From assembly GCA_013334965.1 (NCBI GenBank), contig JAAXWO010000003.1, positions 124,001 to 188,000 of the forward strand: a DNA stretch of 64,000 nucleotides, in the 5' to 3' direction. The DNA comes from Chlorobiaceae bacterium. Lineage in GTDB: Bacteria > Bacteroidota > Chlorobiia > Chlorobiales > Chlorobiaceae. The notes beneath the pieces are model-generated. The model had not been told where the DNA came from, ran no database searches, and was given only the letters and a program-made list of their open reading frames with translations. Made by a program: the position numbers and the translations under genes. Below are positions 31,201 through 41,100 of this stretch, in pieces (positions within the stretch are counted from its first letter, which is position 1; every line of letters starts with the position of its first letter).

Positions 31201-34200
31201 CTTACATCTCCGGCGAGAAAGGCACGACTGTCGAACTGGGTGCTGGAAACGACAATGCAACTCTTGTAATGGCCCAGACCGATCACGAAACAGAGTCCGA
31301 AGATTGGGCTACTATCGTTCGTTCAGGTGCAACACTTGACGGCGGTACTGGCTTGACACTTGTCGCTGAGAATGATACACTGACCGTTGAGAGCGTTGAC
31401 TATGCTAATCTGGTTGATATGACAGAGTACCAGGAATCAACTGTCACGTTCAACAACAGCTACCAGGTAGGTGATGTCGTGACGGTTACAATTGCCGGTG
31501 TCAATTTCAACTACACGGTTACGCTTGCTGACCTTGCACAGGGACCGGATTCAGTTGCATCGAATGTCGCCAATGGTTGGCTTGCAGAGAGCACGGATGT
31601 TGATGATCCGGTTCAGCCAAGACTGAGCGACTATCACTTCGGTGGAGTAAGTTCTGACGGTGTGGTCACGCTGACCAGCACGATCATTGCCGAGGATCTC
31701 ACGATCACCAGCAGCGATACGGTTGTGGAAGTCGTCCAGAGCTCAAATACTGGTGTAAGCGGTTTCGAAACACTGAATCTTGTTGCTCTCAACCAGATTC
31801 ATAATGTTACAGACAGCACCTATACACATCCCAGTGACGAGACTCCTGAGTTAAGCGCTAATTTCGATCTGATCACCGGCGTCCAGCAGATCAACCTTGA
31901 CAGCCAGGAGACGTTGAAATCATTTGTTCATCATCATGCCGATACGGTTGGTGGTGATGATGTCCTGACCTTCACCGAGTACAGCAGTGGTGACGTTACG
32001 CAGTTCAACCTGCTCAACCTTCCTGCTGGTCTTGGTGAGAACATCACCTTGTCCGGTAACGAATCTTCAGCAACCGGCAATGCGCAGGTCGAGCGTATCG
32101 ACATCGGTAATGACAATGGCGACCACCTGATCGGTGATGTGATCACGGTTCTTATCAATGGATCAGCATACAGCTACACCGTAACTGCACAGGATCTCGC
32201 AGGCGACAACGCACAGGAAGATGCGGATAATATTGCGGAAGGGTTGGCAGGTGTGCTCGCAGCGGCTTCTGGATCGACCGGCTTTACGGTTACCTATGAC
32301 GACAACCAGATTCTGTTGACAGGCGCTCGTGGCGCAGAGGGAGTCACCGTAGTGACGGGGCCTGGCACGCCTTCAGAAGATGGTGTCGTCCATATTCAGG
32401 ACAGCACTCCTCTGGATGACAGCACTGTGGATGTGCACCTGAATGCAACGCTGGCGGTTCCGGAAATCGCTTCTGAAAGTGCCGACGTCCTCGGTATCGA
32501 TATCAACGGTCACGGAGCATTCGATCTGTTGATCGAGTCAGATAACAATCATACCAACAATGATTTCGAGTATTACGGAAGCAGTGCGGGGGTTGATCTG
32601 TCCAACAACGGATTCGAGAATCTGTCGCTGAATGTGATTGACTCTTACAGCCACTACATCGACACCAACGGCGGTAACCACAACTTCCTGTTCGGTGAGG
32701 TTTCCCTGACCGGCGGTGCAGCTGGTGAGACGATCACGCTTGACAACCTGGGTGTCCACACCCTGACGTCAACATCGGCAGCAGACGTCGTGGCGATCTT
32801 CAACGACATTGCTGATGACGATTACATGGTTGCTTATGATGACAGCGAACCAGGTGATAGAATCGCATTTAACTTTAATATCACCACCGGTTCAGGAGAC
32901 GACGTCGTTGACATGCAGGGTATTCTTTTCTCCAAATACTCTACAGTCAACCTCGGAGAGGGAACTGACCGCCTCAAGATCGACAATGGTTTCTACGAAG
33001 CTGAGCAGTTCACGAACAGCGATGAGATCAATGAAGATTCAATGTGGCAGCATGTCAGGAACGTAGAGGAGGTAGAGGTTCTGATCGGTAACATGATTAC
33101 AGACAGCGATCACATCTGGGGTTCTGACTCTCTCTCATTTGATGAGTATGCATTCGCTGCAGGCTTTGAGACATTGATCATTGACGAGTTCTCGCATCTT
33201 GATGGCTTGACCGTTGGTGATGCATTTGCAAGAGACTTCGCCATCAATGCCGATGACGATGTTACTGTAGATAACCTTGATATCTATACTGACAACGATG
33301 TCACGATCAATGCAGGGTATTACTTCTCGGTGGGTGAAGGGTTTATCGCTTTTGGCTCACAGTCGAATGTAACGATTACTGCAGACGACAACTCAGACCT
33401 GACACTTGACAGCAACGGCAGTGGCGATATCGACATCAACTTCGGTGACCATGCGAACATCAATCTTACGCAGGATGGTACCGGTACTGTAGACGTTACG
33501 GTTTATGATGACAGTGATGTTACCATCGACCAGAACGGAAATGGCGCTGTAACTGTGGATGCCGATTATAACAATAATGTCGATGTCAACATTGATGGGC
33601 TTGGACCGGTTGATATAACGGCCGGCAGTCATACCGATATCTTTTTGTCTATCGGCGACAATCACAATGAAGCTGATGTCACGATTACACAGTGGGACAG
33701 CAGCCAGAGCTCAATCCATCTGGAAGGGCTCAACGTCGACCAGGATGTGACGGTTAACATCACGGTCTTTGGTGTAGCGAACTCTACCAACATCGCAAGC
33801 TTGGGTGGTACATCGATTTACGATACTGACCTGAATGTATCTGATTCAAATGGCGGTATCGATACCCTGAACCTGACCTCAGTTTGGGGTGACAGTAATG
33901 CCGTTAATGTCCGCATTGAAGATTCATGGGCAGTCGGTTCACTGAAAGTTGATGCGACCGATATCCAGGCTCATCACCTCTTCATCAATGGTTCACAGGA
34001 AGATGACGCTACATTGAACATCCTGGGTTCATTGACAGATGTGAACAATATCCTTGGTGGTGGTGAGGCTGATACGATCACAGGTGGTGCTGCCGATGAC
34101 ATCCTTCAGGGTGATGCAGTGACTGCACAGGTTGAGATTTACACGGTAACGTTTGCTAACAGCTATGACAAGGGTGATGTTATCCACCTGACTGTCGATG

Positions 34201-35285
34201 GAGAAGAGCTCATAGCAACAGTTGGTACTTTGGGTACGATCTCAGGTTATTATGTTGCAGAAGCCTTCAAAAACTACATCGCGACCGGTAATGATGGTGA
34301 ATCCAACATCAGCTTTACAGGTGATGCATGGGGTGACTTCAATGATCATGTTACTGGTTCACACGGCATTTCAGATGGCGCAGTTCTGACGCTGACGGGA
34401 ACAGAGGTTGGCGAAGGTCATTCGGTAACGGCTTCGGTCAACAACGGTGCTGATCAGGCTGTTGCAGCACAGTATCAGACGCTTCAGGCTGGCACTGACG
34501 GCTGGACGAGCAAGATCACCTTCAATGGTACCGATTACACGATCAATTCTGATGGTGGAACTGGAGTCCTGGATGCTGGTTACACAGCCCTGAGCAATGC
34601 GGTTACCGGGTTGGGTGGTACAATCAACTATGACAACGGCACCAATCTGCTGACAATCACCGGTCATCTTGATGGAGCTGCATTCCCGCAGATGACGGCT
34701 GCTACAACAGGTACGTTGGCTTTCCATGCAGCAACCGGATTGCCGGCCGATCAGGCTGATCCGAGTGTGGTTCAGACGCAGGATGTCAGCGCAAGCACGG
34801 GTATGGCAGCAGATGTTCTGACTGGTGGTGCAGGTCATGATACCTTCGTGGTTACCGAGTCGCAGCTTACAAACTTCGACACAATCACGGACCTCAACAT
34901 CGTCAACGGCTCATTGTCGCATGACCTGATCTCTCTTGGTTCCTTCTACGAGAAGACAACAGAACTGTCATGGGGCGATGTTAACCACAACACAGTTCAG
35001 GAGCTCGTGATTGATGATGTGGTGAATGGTGGCGTAGCTGTTGCAATGAATGGTGCAAGCCTGAGTGCAGCAGTGAACTCGCTGTTCGATGGTGGAAGCA
35101 GCCCGTTCCACAACGGTTCTCCAACAGATACCAATGCAGCCGGTCTGTTCACCTACGGTGGTGAGACCTATCTCGTCGCAGTGGGTGAGAATTCAACAGG
35201 CGCATTCGGTGCTGATGACTTCATCGTCAAGGTAACCGGTGTTACTGGTATTCTGGACACGGCTGATTTCGCTGGCACCATCTGA
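28284..35285 (+). CDS. Giant cysteine-free beta-repeat surface protein with RTX/bluetail-like C-terminus
   Basis: A 2333-residue acidic Asp/Asn/Gly/Thr-rich protein in which I find no cysteine and few lysine or arginine residues, typical of exported S-layer or adhesin proteins. Residues ~1-180 hold three related modules ending HYMTWGYKENLPP, HYLQFGAFEGINP and HFIQYGQGEGLHA. Residues ~185-285 resemble an Ig/Calx-beta-like domain. A long beta-solenoid-like region follows with serial TFGDGxNTL repeats (about 790-900). Three ~100-residue modules start near 1052, 1269 and 1950 (e.g. TFANSYDKGDVIHLTVDG). An RTX-like DVLTGGAGHDTFVV and a tail AGLFTYGGETYLVAVG complete it. There is no N-terminal signal peptide, consistent with a C-terminal type I secretion signal, but no type I secretion genes are in the window. 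It has two terminators downstream. Exact role (S-layer, adhesin or contact protein) is undetermined. Confidence 0.85.
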   Translation: MALQGFNESYYLSAKLLQLHSLGQNLDVTTPAQLKVVLAGYGFTPESHYMTWGYKENLPPNEYFNAYEYITAKAEQLHANAPLSYPTIEDAKAAFKLAWPGDAYQHYLQFGAFEGINPSDSFDEWAYLGDKLALLQANSSTHDAWVGKTTADLLDYFHGVGLTPLTHFIQYGQGEGLHATAVAATYELTAGAASVNEGGTIVFTLDTTHVPAGTSLNYTLTGIEASRIDGGLLNGTVTVTADGTATITVKVLENHFTDGTDTLGVSVNGGAATASVTVNDTSVTPPQVLTILNDDVINALASDMLITGVVSDDARWTSTLNAGDAIHGNPAFDNTLRVTAEGEAPHVDGFTMDGVQTLEVRSYTSTSMEPSPLTVHGLSLGLMNVTGLEKVVSDNSTGDISLNYVQNIVDLELNAQNNPIAVDVHYIADAVAGDNDTQNIALDNFAGNISVGDSSHYGIENVAITTSGRSSDINLYSNDINAISIAGSADLTLEVDGSQLTTVDAHTFAHNLDLTADLDTDSSVVTSSGDDYLDLTIYGDGTAVINAGEGDNSVYALENSSVAGIDITTGAGDDTIVVYELDNEDETTVTVHAGNGHNVIGVYGDVFDNYTYTLASSITGGSGVDNVTIGVGGGLATSQTEVDGYSADQWGSVALGDGEGGVVDEQFIGGPIGNTLDVSGSIYGIVTAGKDNDIVHVGGPIVIESIQNTFSNYEDIGSVYDDGEGHIIYSDDDLNYISPEGGLTTNPDIDHVITSANINLGDGDNQIFVGDDINGNAVVVLGNGGNYVEVGNDIQGASSVTFGDGNNTLIVHDDVREDATIAFGNGSNDVSVDNDIYDNASFTFGNGSNTLESDGISDAASLTFGDGANDVTVYGDVEDNATLTFGDGANTLDLHGGYDFNGDNDGVGVVVEFGNGGNTINADALYYTTLTSGSGDDTLDLSSGGDLMNDSHVDLGAGADTLIVAGGYYSWAAYISGEKGTTVELGAGNDNATLVMAQTDHETESEDWATIVRSGATLDGGTGLTLVAENDTLTVESVDYANLVDMTEYQESTVTFNNSYQVGDVVTVTIAGVNFNYTVTLADLAQGPDSVASNVANGWLAESTDVDDPVQPRLSDYHFGGVSSDGVVTLTSTIIAEDLTITSSDTVVEVVQSSNTGVSGFETLNLVALNQIHNVTDSTYTHPSDETPELSANFDLITGVQQINLDSQETLKSFVHHHADTVGGDDVLTFTEYSSGDVTQFNLLNLPAGLGENITLSGNESSATGNAQVERIDIGNDNGDHLIGDVITVLINGSAYSYTVTAQDLAGDNAQEDADNIAEGLAGVLAAASGSTGFTVTYDDNQILLTGARGAEGVTVVTGPGTPSEDGVVHIQDSTPLDDSTVDVHLNATLAVPEIASESADVLGIDINGHGAFDLLIESDNNHTNNDFEYYGSSAGVDLSNNGFENLSLNVIDSYSHYIDTNGGNHNFLFGEVSLTGGAAGETITLDNLGVHTLTSTSAADVVAIFNDIADDDYMVAYDDSEPGDRIAFNFNITTGSGDDVVDMQGILFSKYSTVNLGEGTDRLKIDNGFYEAEQFTNSDEINEDSMWQHVRNVEEVEVLIGNMITDSDHIWGSDSLSFDEYAFAAGFETLIIDEFSHLDGLTVGDAFARDFAINADDDVTVDNLDIYTDNDVTINAGYYFSVGEGFIAFGSQSNVTITADDNSDLTLDSNGSGDIDINFGDHANINLTQDGTGTVDVTVYDDSDVTIDQNGNGAVTVDADYNNNVDVNIDGLGPVDITAGSHTDIFLSIGDNHNEADVTITQWDSSQSSIHLEGLNVDQDVTVNITVFGVANSTNIASLGGTSIYDTDLNVSDSNGGIDTLNLTSVWGDSNAVNVRIEDSWAVGSLKVDATDIQAHHLFINGSQEDDATLNILGSLTDVNNILGGGEADTITGGAADDILQGDAVTAQVEIYTVTFANSYDKGDVIHLTVDGEELIATVGTLGTISGYYVAEAFKNYIATGNDGESNISFTGDAWGDFNDHVTGSHGISDGAVLTLTGTEVGEGHSVTASVNNGADQAVAAQYQTLQAGTDGWTSKITFNGTDYTINSDGGTGVLDAGYTALSNAVTGLGGTINYDNGTNLLTITGHLDGAAFPQMTAATTGTLAFHAATGLPADQADPSVVQTQDVSASTGMAADVLTGGAGHDTFVVTESQLTNFDTITDLNIVNGSLSHDLISLGSFYEKTTELSWGDVNHNTVQELVIDDVVNGGVAVAMNGASLSAAVNSLFDGGSSPFHNGSPTDTNAAGLFTYGGETYLVAVGENSTGAFGADDFIVKVTGVTGILDTADFAGTI

Positions 35286-35295
35286 TCTGGTGAGT

Positions 35296-35333
35296 AAGGA
35301 CTGCACTTTTTCAAAGGTGCAGTCCTTTGATTT
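35296..35333 (+). terminator. First terminator after the giant gene
   Basis: Perfect 11-base-pair stem AAGGACTGCAC / GTGCAGTCCTT with a 10-base loop, starting 10 bases after the stop and followed by TGATTT. Confidence 0.85.
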
Positions 35334-35342
35334 AAAATTAAG

Positions 35343-35370
35343 CGCCCCTTGTCATGAGGGGCGTTTTTTA
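35343..35370 (+). terminator. Second terminator after the giant gene
   Basis: Stem CGCCCCT / AGGGGCG followed by six T. Two terminators in tandem suggest strong transcription upstream. Confidence 0.9.
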
Positions 35371-35396
35371 ATGGTAACCGTTAAACAATCACAACA

Positions 35397-35585
35397 ATGC
35401 CGGAAATAAAAATTGATGACGTAGCATACGACATTGAGTCCCTGTCTGCTGAAGCTAAGGCACAGCTTCGTAATCTCAGGGTCTGCGATGCGAAGATACA
35501 GCAGCTCAGGATCGAGATTGGGTTGTTGCAGACAGCAAGAAAAGTGTTTGCCGATACGTTGAAAAGCCAGTTGCCGAAAGAGTGA
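35397..35585 (+). CDS. DUF6447-like small protein, 62 residues
   Basis: Short soluble protein. IKIDDVAYDIESLSAEAKAQLRNLRVCDAKIQQLRIEIGLLQTARKVFADTLKSQL has a short beta start (I-DG-like) followed by a long amphipathic, coiled-coil-prone helix. The phrase 'LS.EAKAQL.NL...D..I..L......LQTAR..' matches what I recall of the DUF6447 group, whose function is unknown. It lies directly after the double terminator of the giant surface gene and has its own terminator about 90 bases downstream, so it is a separate small transcript. No signal peptide. The family name is from memory and should be checked. Confidence 0.7.
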   Translation: MPEIKIDDVAYDIESLSAEAKAQLRNLRVCDAKIQQLRIEIGLLQTARKVFADTLKSQLPKE

Positions 35586-35670
35586 GTAACAATCTGATGA
35601 GGGTGATGAACATGGACACCGTTCTCGTTCATCTACGTCAGATCCTTATCCCGACCGATTATGTACCTGA

Positions 35671-35705
35671 AACCCTCAGAGCCTCTCTGCGCTGGGGGTT
35701 TTTTT
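35671..35705 (+). terminator. Terminator after the DUF6447-like gene
   Basis: Stem AACCCTCAG / CTGGGGGTT (one G-U pair) with a 12-base loop, running straight into a T-run. Confidence 0.85.
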
Positions 35706-35775
35706 ATGACCATGTTTCAGAGTTACATGTTTCCTTGTCTGGGAAGTAGACGCATAAACCTATATCGAGTTTCGA

Positions 35776-36258
35776 ATGGTTGTATTGAATAAAGTGACCA
35801 TGACCTATCATGCGTCAGAGGACAGAATCCGCATGACGGCCCAGATCAAGGGAGGCGAACAGGCCGTATTCTGGTTGACGCTTCGCATGTGCAGGCTTTT
35901 TGTCGGATCAATCTGCAGACACCTTGAAAAAACCGGGGATCATCAGGCCCGGGTGGAAAAGAACCTGCAACAGTCATGCAGGCAGCGGGAAGCGGAGTGG
36001 AAACATACTCCATCACCACCAGTATCCCTGACGCCTCAAGCCATGATCGTACTGCCGAAATCGGTAAAACTCTCATGCTCTGAAAACGGTGCCCGCTTTC
36101 TTTTTCCTTTTAAGGAGGGTAATGGCGCATTATTGCAGATGAGCAATCTCGAACTCCGGCAGTGGCTCGCTATCATGCACAAAAATTTCAAAAAGGCAGA
36201 CTGGCCGATGGATGTATGGCCTACATGGTTTATGGATGAGGGATCAGCAAGCAATTAG
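35776..36258 (+). CDS. Unknown 160-residue protein, paralogue B
   Basis: Homologous end to end, without length change, to the 160-residue protein at 24854. Blocks in common are SEDRIRMTA, GGEQAVFWLT, SCRQREAEW, LELRQWLAI and the tryptophan-rich end WPMDVWPTWF. It is soluble and probably cytoplasmic. The two copies bracket the XRE regulator, acyltransferase, giant surface protein and DUF6447-like gene. They have diverged a good deal in the middle, so the duplication is old or one copy came with the island. I do not know the function. Confidence 0.75.
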   Translation: MVVLNKVTMTYHASEDRIRMTAQIKGGEQAVFWLTLRMCRLFVGSICRHLEKTGDHQARVEKNLQQSCRQREAEWKHTPSPPVSLTPQAMIVLPKSVKLSCSENGARFLFPFKEGNGALLQMSNLELRQWLAIMHKNFKKADWPMDVWPTWFMDEGSASN

Positions 36259-36448
36259 CAATACCCGTGCTCTATGTATGAGAGCAATACATCCGGCATG
36301 TTGAGAGCTGAACACTGTTTCTGCAGGGCGTATATTGGATGGTATGTTACGCGAATGTATCATATGAAATCCAATCTCCATTCAGTACCATTATGCTCAA
36401 ATAGTGGGAGATGAATTTCAATACACTATATCCTGACCAGATATCACT

Positions 36449-37087
36449 ATGGATCCGAAACAACTCCGAATTGTCGTAAGCGGACCTGTTGGAGCAGGGA
36501 AGACAACGCTTGTCAGGGCCCTGGCCGAGCGACTGCAGGTTCCCGTCGTTCCTGAAAACATGAGGCAGATATATGCCCTCTTGCATGACTATACCACGAT
36601 CAAGTCCAGTTATCTCTCTTCACAGGAAGAAACGCAGCGCGCCCTTGATCATCTGATGGAAGCTTTTTTCAAGTGGGCTGATGAGAGGGAAAGGATCTAT
36701 GCCGGTAATACCGGTTTTGTCGCTGACCGGTGGGAGGCCGATCTGCTTGATTTATGGTTAAAGCTCTTTGCAGAGGTCAGATGCGATGCAAGGACACAGA
36801 AATTGTACTCCATGATGATTGACCGGTCCCGCTCCATGAGTTTCGCCATTACGCTGCCTCCTTCCAATTTTTCGGTGGAGTCCATGAATGAAGATGGCCT
36901 TCCCAGAAAGAGGAGTTTCAATCTCACCCTTCTCTCGCATGTCGTAACGGGCGGCCTCATCCGTTTATGCCCGGCATTGAAGGTCATAAACGTCAACAAT
37001 ACGACCCTCTCGGTAGAGGAGCGTCTCGATCAGATTTACAGGATAGTCATGAACAGTGACTCCGATGTTCGCGCCCGCTCAAAGTGA
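36449..37087 (+). CDS. P-loop ATPase/kinase-like protein
   Basis: A 212-residue protein with an N-terminal Walker A motif, IVVSGPVGAGKTTLVRALAERL, followed by PVVPENMRQIYAL and, near residue 92, FVADRWEADLLDLWLKLF. The DR-x-x-x-D block after the P-loop is like that of AAA_28/NadR-type nucleoside or adenylate kinase-like proteins, which phosphorylate small molecules. The substrate is not evident. It is a single gene between paralogue B and a 1 kb gap before the fused glycan enzyme. A kinase acting on a sugar or nucleotide would suit the neighbourhood, but this is conjecture. Confidence 0.7.
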   Translation: MDPKQLRIVVSGPVGAGKTTLVRALAERLQVPVVPENMRQIYALLHDYTTIKSSYLSSQEETQRALDHLMEAFFKWADERERIYAGNTGFVADRWEADLLDLWLKLFAEVRCDARTQKLYSMMIDRSRSMSFAITLPPSNFSVESMNEDGLPRKRSFNLTLLSHVVTGGLIRLCPALKVINVNNTTLSVEERLDQIYRIVMNSDSDVRARSK

Positions 37088-38118
37088 TGATCCTGAATGT
37101 GCTTTCATGGTAGTGAACGGGGTCATCCAATAAGCCTCCATTGACTGTGTGCCAGCGCCAAACGATGATCTGCCTTCCAACAAGGGCAGCCCTGACATAC
37201 CTGATTGACGCAAATCCCTCACTCCCCTCTTCTTCATTTACAACTGACGTCTGGTTCTCGGCTTCCATGATCAACGAAATCATATCGACCGACAGGTCAT
37301 GGTGGGGAGTGCATGAACCTTCCATCATTCGATGGAGCGTTTCGGGAAATCGACGACCTCCGGGCACGTTTTTGCATGAAAAAGCCTATTCCCATCCTCT
37401 TCGTTTAACCCTGTTATAATACCAGAAAAACCATTGGATATCCCATGTCGAAGCCTCTTTACGGACGCTCTGGCGTTGCGGCAGGAGCGTTGAACGCAAT
37501 CGGTATGAGCAGGCTGGCAGGAGGGGGAGTTCCAAATCCTTGTAGGATTGTTCTCTAATTCTCCGTATCTATGCTGTTGATATTTTCCCGATTTTCCATG
37601 CAGAACCCTGACCTGTCCGTTATGAATATGGTTAATGGCGCACCAGTCGGAACCGCATTACGTTCGTTACCCTGATCACGGCATGAGCCTGTTCATGGTA
37701 TGAGCAATTCCATTTCTGGTCATCCCGCCCAGCTCCATGCTGCGGCTGAAAAGGCATCCGAGGCGAGAACGGAGTGGGGCGCTGGTAAAGGGTACTTGAA
37801 AGCAGGTCTTGATCTGAATATCTTTCGGGCAGATGGTTTGATGCGATGATAATTGAATAATTGGCTCCTGATATATTGGTTAATCTGAAATGCGTCGCAT
37901 AAATACGGGTGTTCCTGATGTTGATTAAACTGTCGGATTATGTTGCATGAAGGCGTTAAATAAAAACTGTTTATATCTTTTCACTTAAGGGCGGATAAAT
38001 ATTATGCTATATGATAATATCATTGCATCGGTTGTGAATCATTTGTTCGGGAATTGTCGCTTTGTCGTCTAAAGTGAACATTATGGCTATTGGTAATACA
38101 ATATAAACGTATAGTTGC
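37088..38118. other. 1 kb gap without an accepted gene
   Basis: No convincing gene. In one plus-strand frame there are consecutive open stretches separated by single stops (from 37445, MSKPLYGRSGVAAG..., then 37700-37849, MSNSISGHPAQL...), which could be a decayed gene or chance. The last 250 bases are AT-rich and presumably hold the promoter of the large fusion gene. No terminator for the P-loop gene was recognised. Confidence 0.5.
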
Positions 38119-41100
38119 GTGATGATGTTTTCCTCCCTTGTGATGAAGCCGGATAGAGTCGCTGATCCAACAAGTTGGGTCGGACATATTCCATTTGCTT
38201 TCTGGGTGATCGAAGCTGTAAAGCCATCTGTATTTGTCGAGCTCGGAACACATACCGGAAACTCATATTTTGCCTTTTGCCAGAGCGTTTATAACAACCA
38301 TTTGCCGACACGCTGTTATGCGGTAGATACATGGGCTGGCGACGAACATGCCGGTTATTACGATAATGCCATATATGAGGATGTGTTATCGTACAACGAA
38401 TCGCACTATTCCGGTTTTTCTTCCCTGCTTCGCATGACGTTTGACGATGCGCTCCAGCACTTCAGCGACAAATCGATCGATCTGCTCCATATTGACGGGT
38501 TTCATACGTATGAAGCCGTTAAACACGATTTTGAGACATGGTTGCCGAAGATCTCTTCACGCGGAATAGTTCTTTTTCATGATATTAACGTCAAGGGCAG
38601 GGGTTTTGGCGTCTGGAAATTCTGGGAAGAGATATCAGCCCGATATCCGCATATTGCATTTGACCAGTCGTACGGTCTGGGTGTTCTCGTCGTCGGTGAA
38701 GAACAACATCCTGCGATGGTTGACATATGCAACCTGTTTCAAACGTTATCCGGTCAATATTTCATAAAGGCAATTGTTTCGAGACTTGGCCATACGATCG
38801 CCCTTGAAAAACAAAATGATACATATAGCCAATTCATTTCCGAACGGGATGAACGGATCGGTACGCTCTCTCGGAGGGTGGTCGAATGCGATGATCAGAT
38901 CGGGGCGCTCTCTTCAGGGGTTTCCGAATATGAGGCACAGGTTTCCGGGTACGACGCGCAGATTCGCCAGTTCGCCCAGAGGGTTGCCGAGCGGGATGAG
39001 CAGATCGGTTCGCTGAAGGCGATGCTTCATGAGCAGACCCACAAATCGGCTGAACTCGAACATAACATCAACAAGCTCCTTCGTTCAAGCAGTTGGCGGA
39101 TGACCAAACCGATAAGGAAGCTCTCCAATTCGATCCGCAAGCGGGTTCGCAAGCTCAAGCAATTTCTCGGTATCAAAAAGTATGACAGCGTTTCAGCGCA
39201 GGAGAGGCCAATCAATAACGAATCTCCGGGTTCACAGTATTCCAGGGATCTCCGGGAGGCCTTCATCTCCCTGCATGGCAGGGCCCCGATCTATTTCCCG
39301 CCGGTAGACCTCCCGGTGGTCTCTGTCATTATACCTGTCTATCGCGGTCTGGCGGATCTTGAAACCTGCCTGCGTTCGTTGGCGGTGCATCTGGCGACTG
39401 AACCCTCTTTCGAAGTGATCCTTGTCGATGATTGCCCCGACGAGCCTTGTCTCTGGGCGATTCCCGACAGCGGCGGGTTATTGAAACTCGCAAATTCGGA
39501 GAACCTCGGGTTCCTGCTCACCTGCAACCGGGGCGCCGAACATGCGCGTGGCCGCCATATCTGTTTCCTGAACAGCGATACCATCGTTTCGTCCGGTTGG
39601 CTGAGCTCTCTTGTCGAAGCGCTGGAGGATACCAGGGACGCCGCGATATCGGGAAGCATGCTGCTGAACACCGACGGGACCATCCAGGACGCCGGATGGC
39701 GCATCCTGGACAACGGGTGGGGCTATCCGATCGGACGTGGCGCAGATACGCTCAATGGGGCATACACCTGTCGCCGCGAGGTTGATTGCGTGACTGGCGC
39801 GTGCCTGTTGATATCCCAATCCCTTTTCAGGGAGATGAAGGGGTTCGATCCGGGTCTCGCCCCCGCATTTTATGAGGAGTTCGATCTCGCGTTCCGTGTC
39901 CGTGCAAGAGGCCTGAAGGTGATATACGAACCCCGCAGCCGAGTCGTTCACCTGGGGAGCGCGTCGTACGGTGAGGAGCGGCGAAACCAGCTTTCAGGCA
40001 TCAATCACGCGAAATTCGTCAAGCGGTTTGAAAAGGTGCTTTCCAAACACCCGTCGGGAACAGAAGGCGAGTTTGCGCTTATGGAGGTCAACGGCCGTCC
40101 GTTGCTTCTGGTGGTCGATTATGGCGTGCCGCAGCCGAACAGGCATGCCGGCGACGTGACCATGAGCAGCTACCTCTCCCTTCTGGCTACGGCAGGGTGG
40201 CGGGTCGTGTTCTGCCCCATGGACGGCAAGGCACAGGGGCCTTTCGCCGAAGCTCTCGAGCGTCAGGGCATCATGCTGGTCAGGTCGCCCCAGACCATCG
40301 AAAGCTGGCTTGCGGAGCATGGCAGGCACGTCAGGGAGGTGCTGATGGCGAGGCCGGAAATTGCCGAGAAGATCATCGGTCAGGTGCGCAAGAACACTTC
40401 TGCCCACGTCAGTTACTATACCCATGACCTCCATTACCTGAGGCTGGAGCGGGCCGCAGAGGTGAACAACGACCCGAAACTGCTGGTTGAGGCTGATCTC
40501 CAGAAAAAGAGGGAGCTCTTTGTGTTCAGCAGCGTGGATCATGTGGTGTCGCCGAGCGAGGATGAAGCCGAGGTCATCCGCACCCTTGTTCCGGGTAAGC
40601 CGGTTACCGCCGTACCCCCCTACTATTATGAACCAGCAAACATCTGCAGTCACGATGCGTCCCATTTCGATCGCCTTGCCGATGTGGTATTTGTCGGAGG
40701 ATTCCCCCATGTTCCGAACGTCGATGCCGCCCTGTTCATCGCCAACGAAATTATGCCGCTCGTCTGGAAGGAAAGGCCGGATGCTCGCCTGGTTCTCGTC
40801 GGGTATTCGCCGCCGAAAGAGATTCTCGATCTCGCAGGCCCACGTATCCTCGTGACGGGACAGGTGCCGGACGTGAAGCCATACCTCGACAATGCCCGAC
40901 TGGTTCTTGCTGCCTTGCGCTATGGCGCCGGGGTCAAAGGCAAGACCGTCGACGCGCTGCGACTTGGGGTTCCTGTCGTGGCGACCCAGATAGGGATAGA
41001 GGGGATCGGTATCGTCCCGGGTCGGGAAGCCATCGTGGCGGAGAGTGCGCGGGATCTCGCAGGGGGAGTGCTGAAGCTGCTCTCAAGCCCGGAGCGTTGT

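Noticed and set aside
37047-37419. Opposing ORFs of about 92-106 codons after the P-loop gene
   Set aside because: Both strands are open over the same stretch with no motif on either; the minus one overlaps the P-loop gene end.
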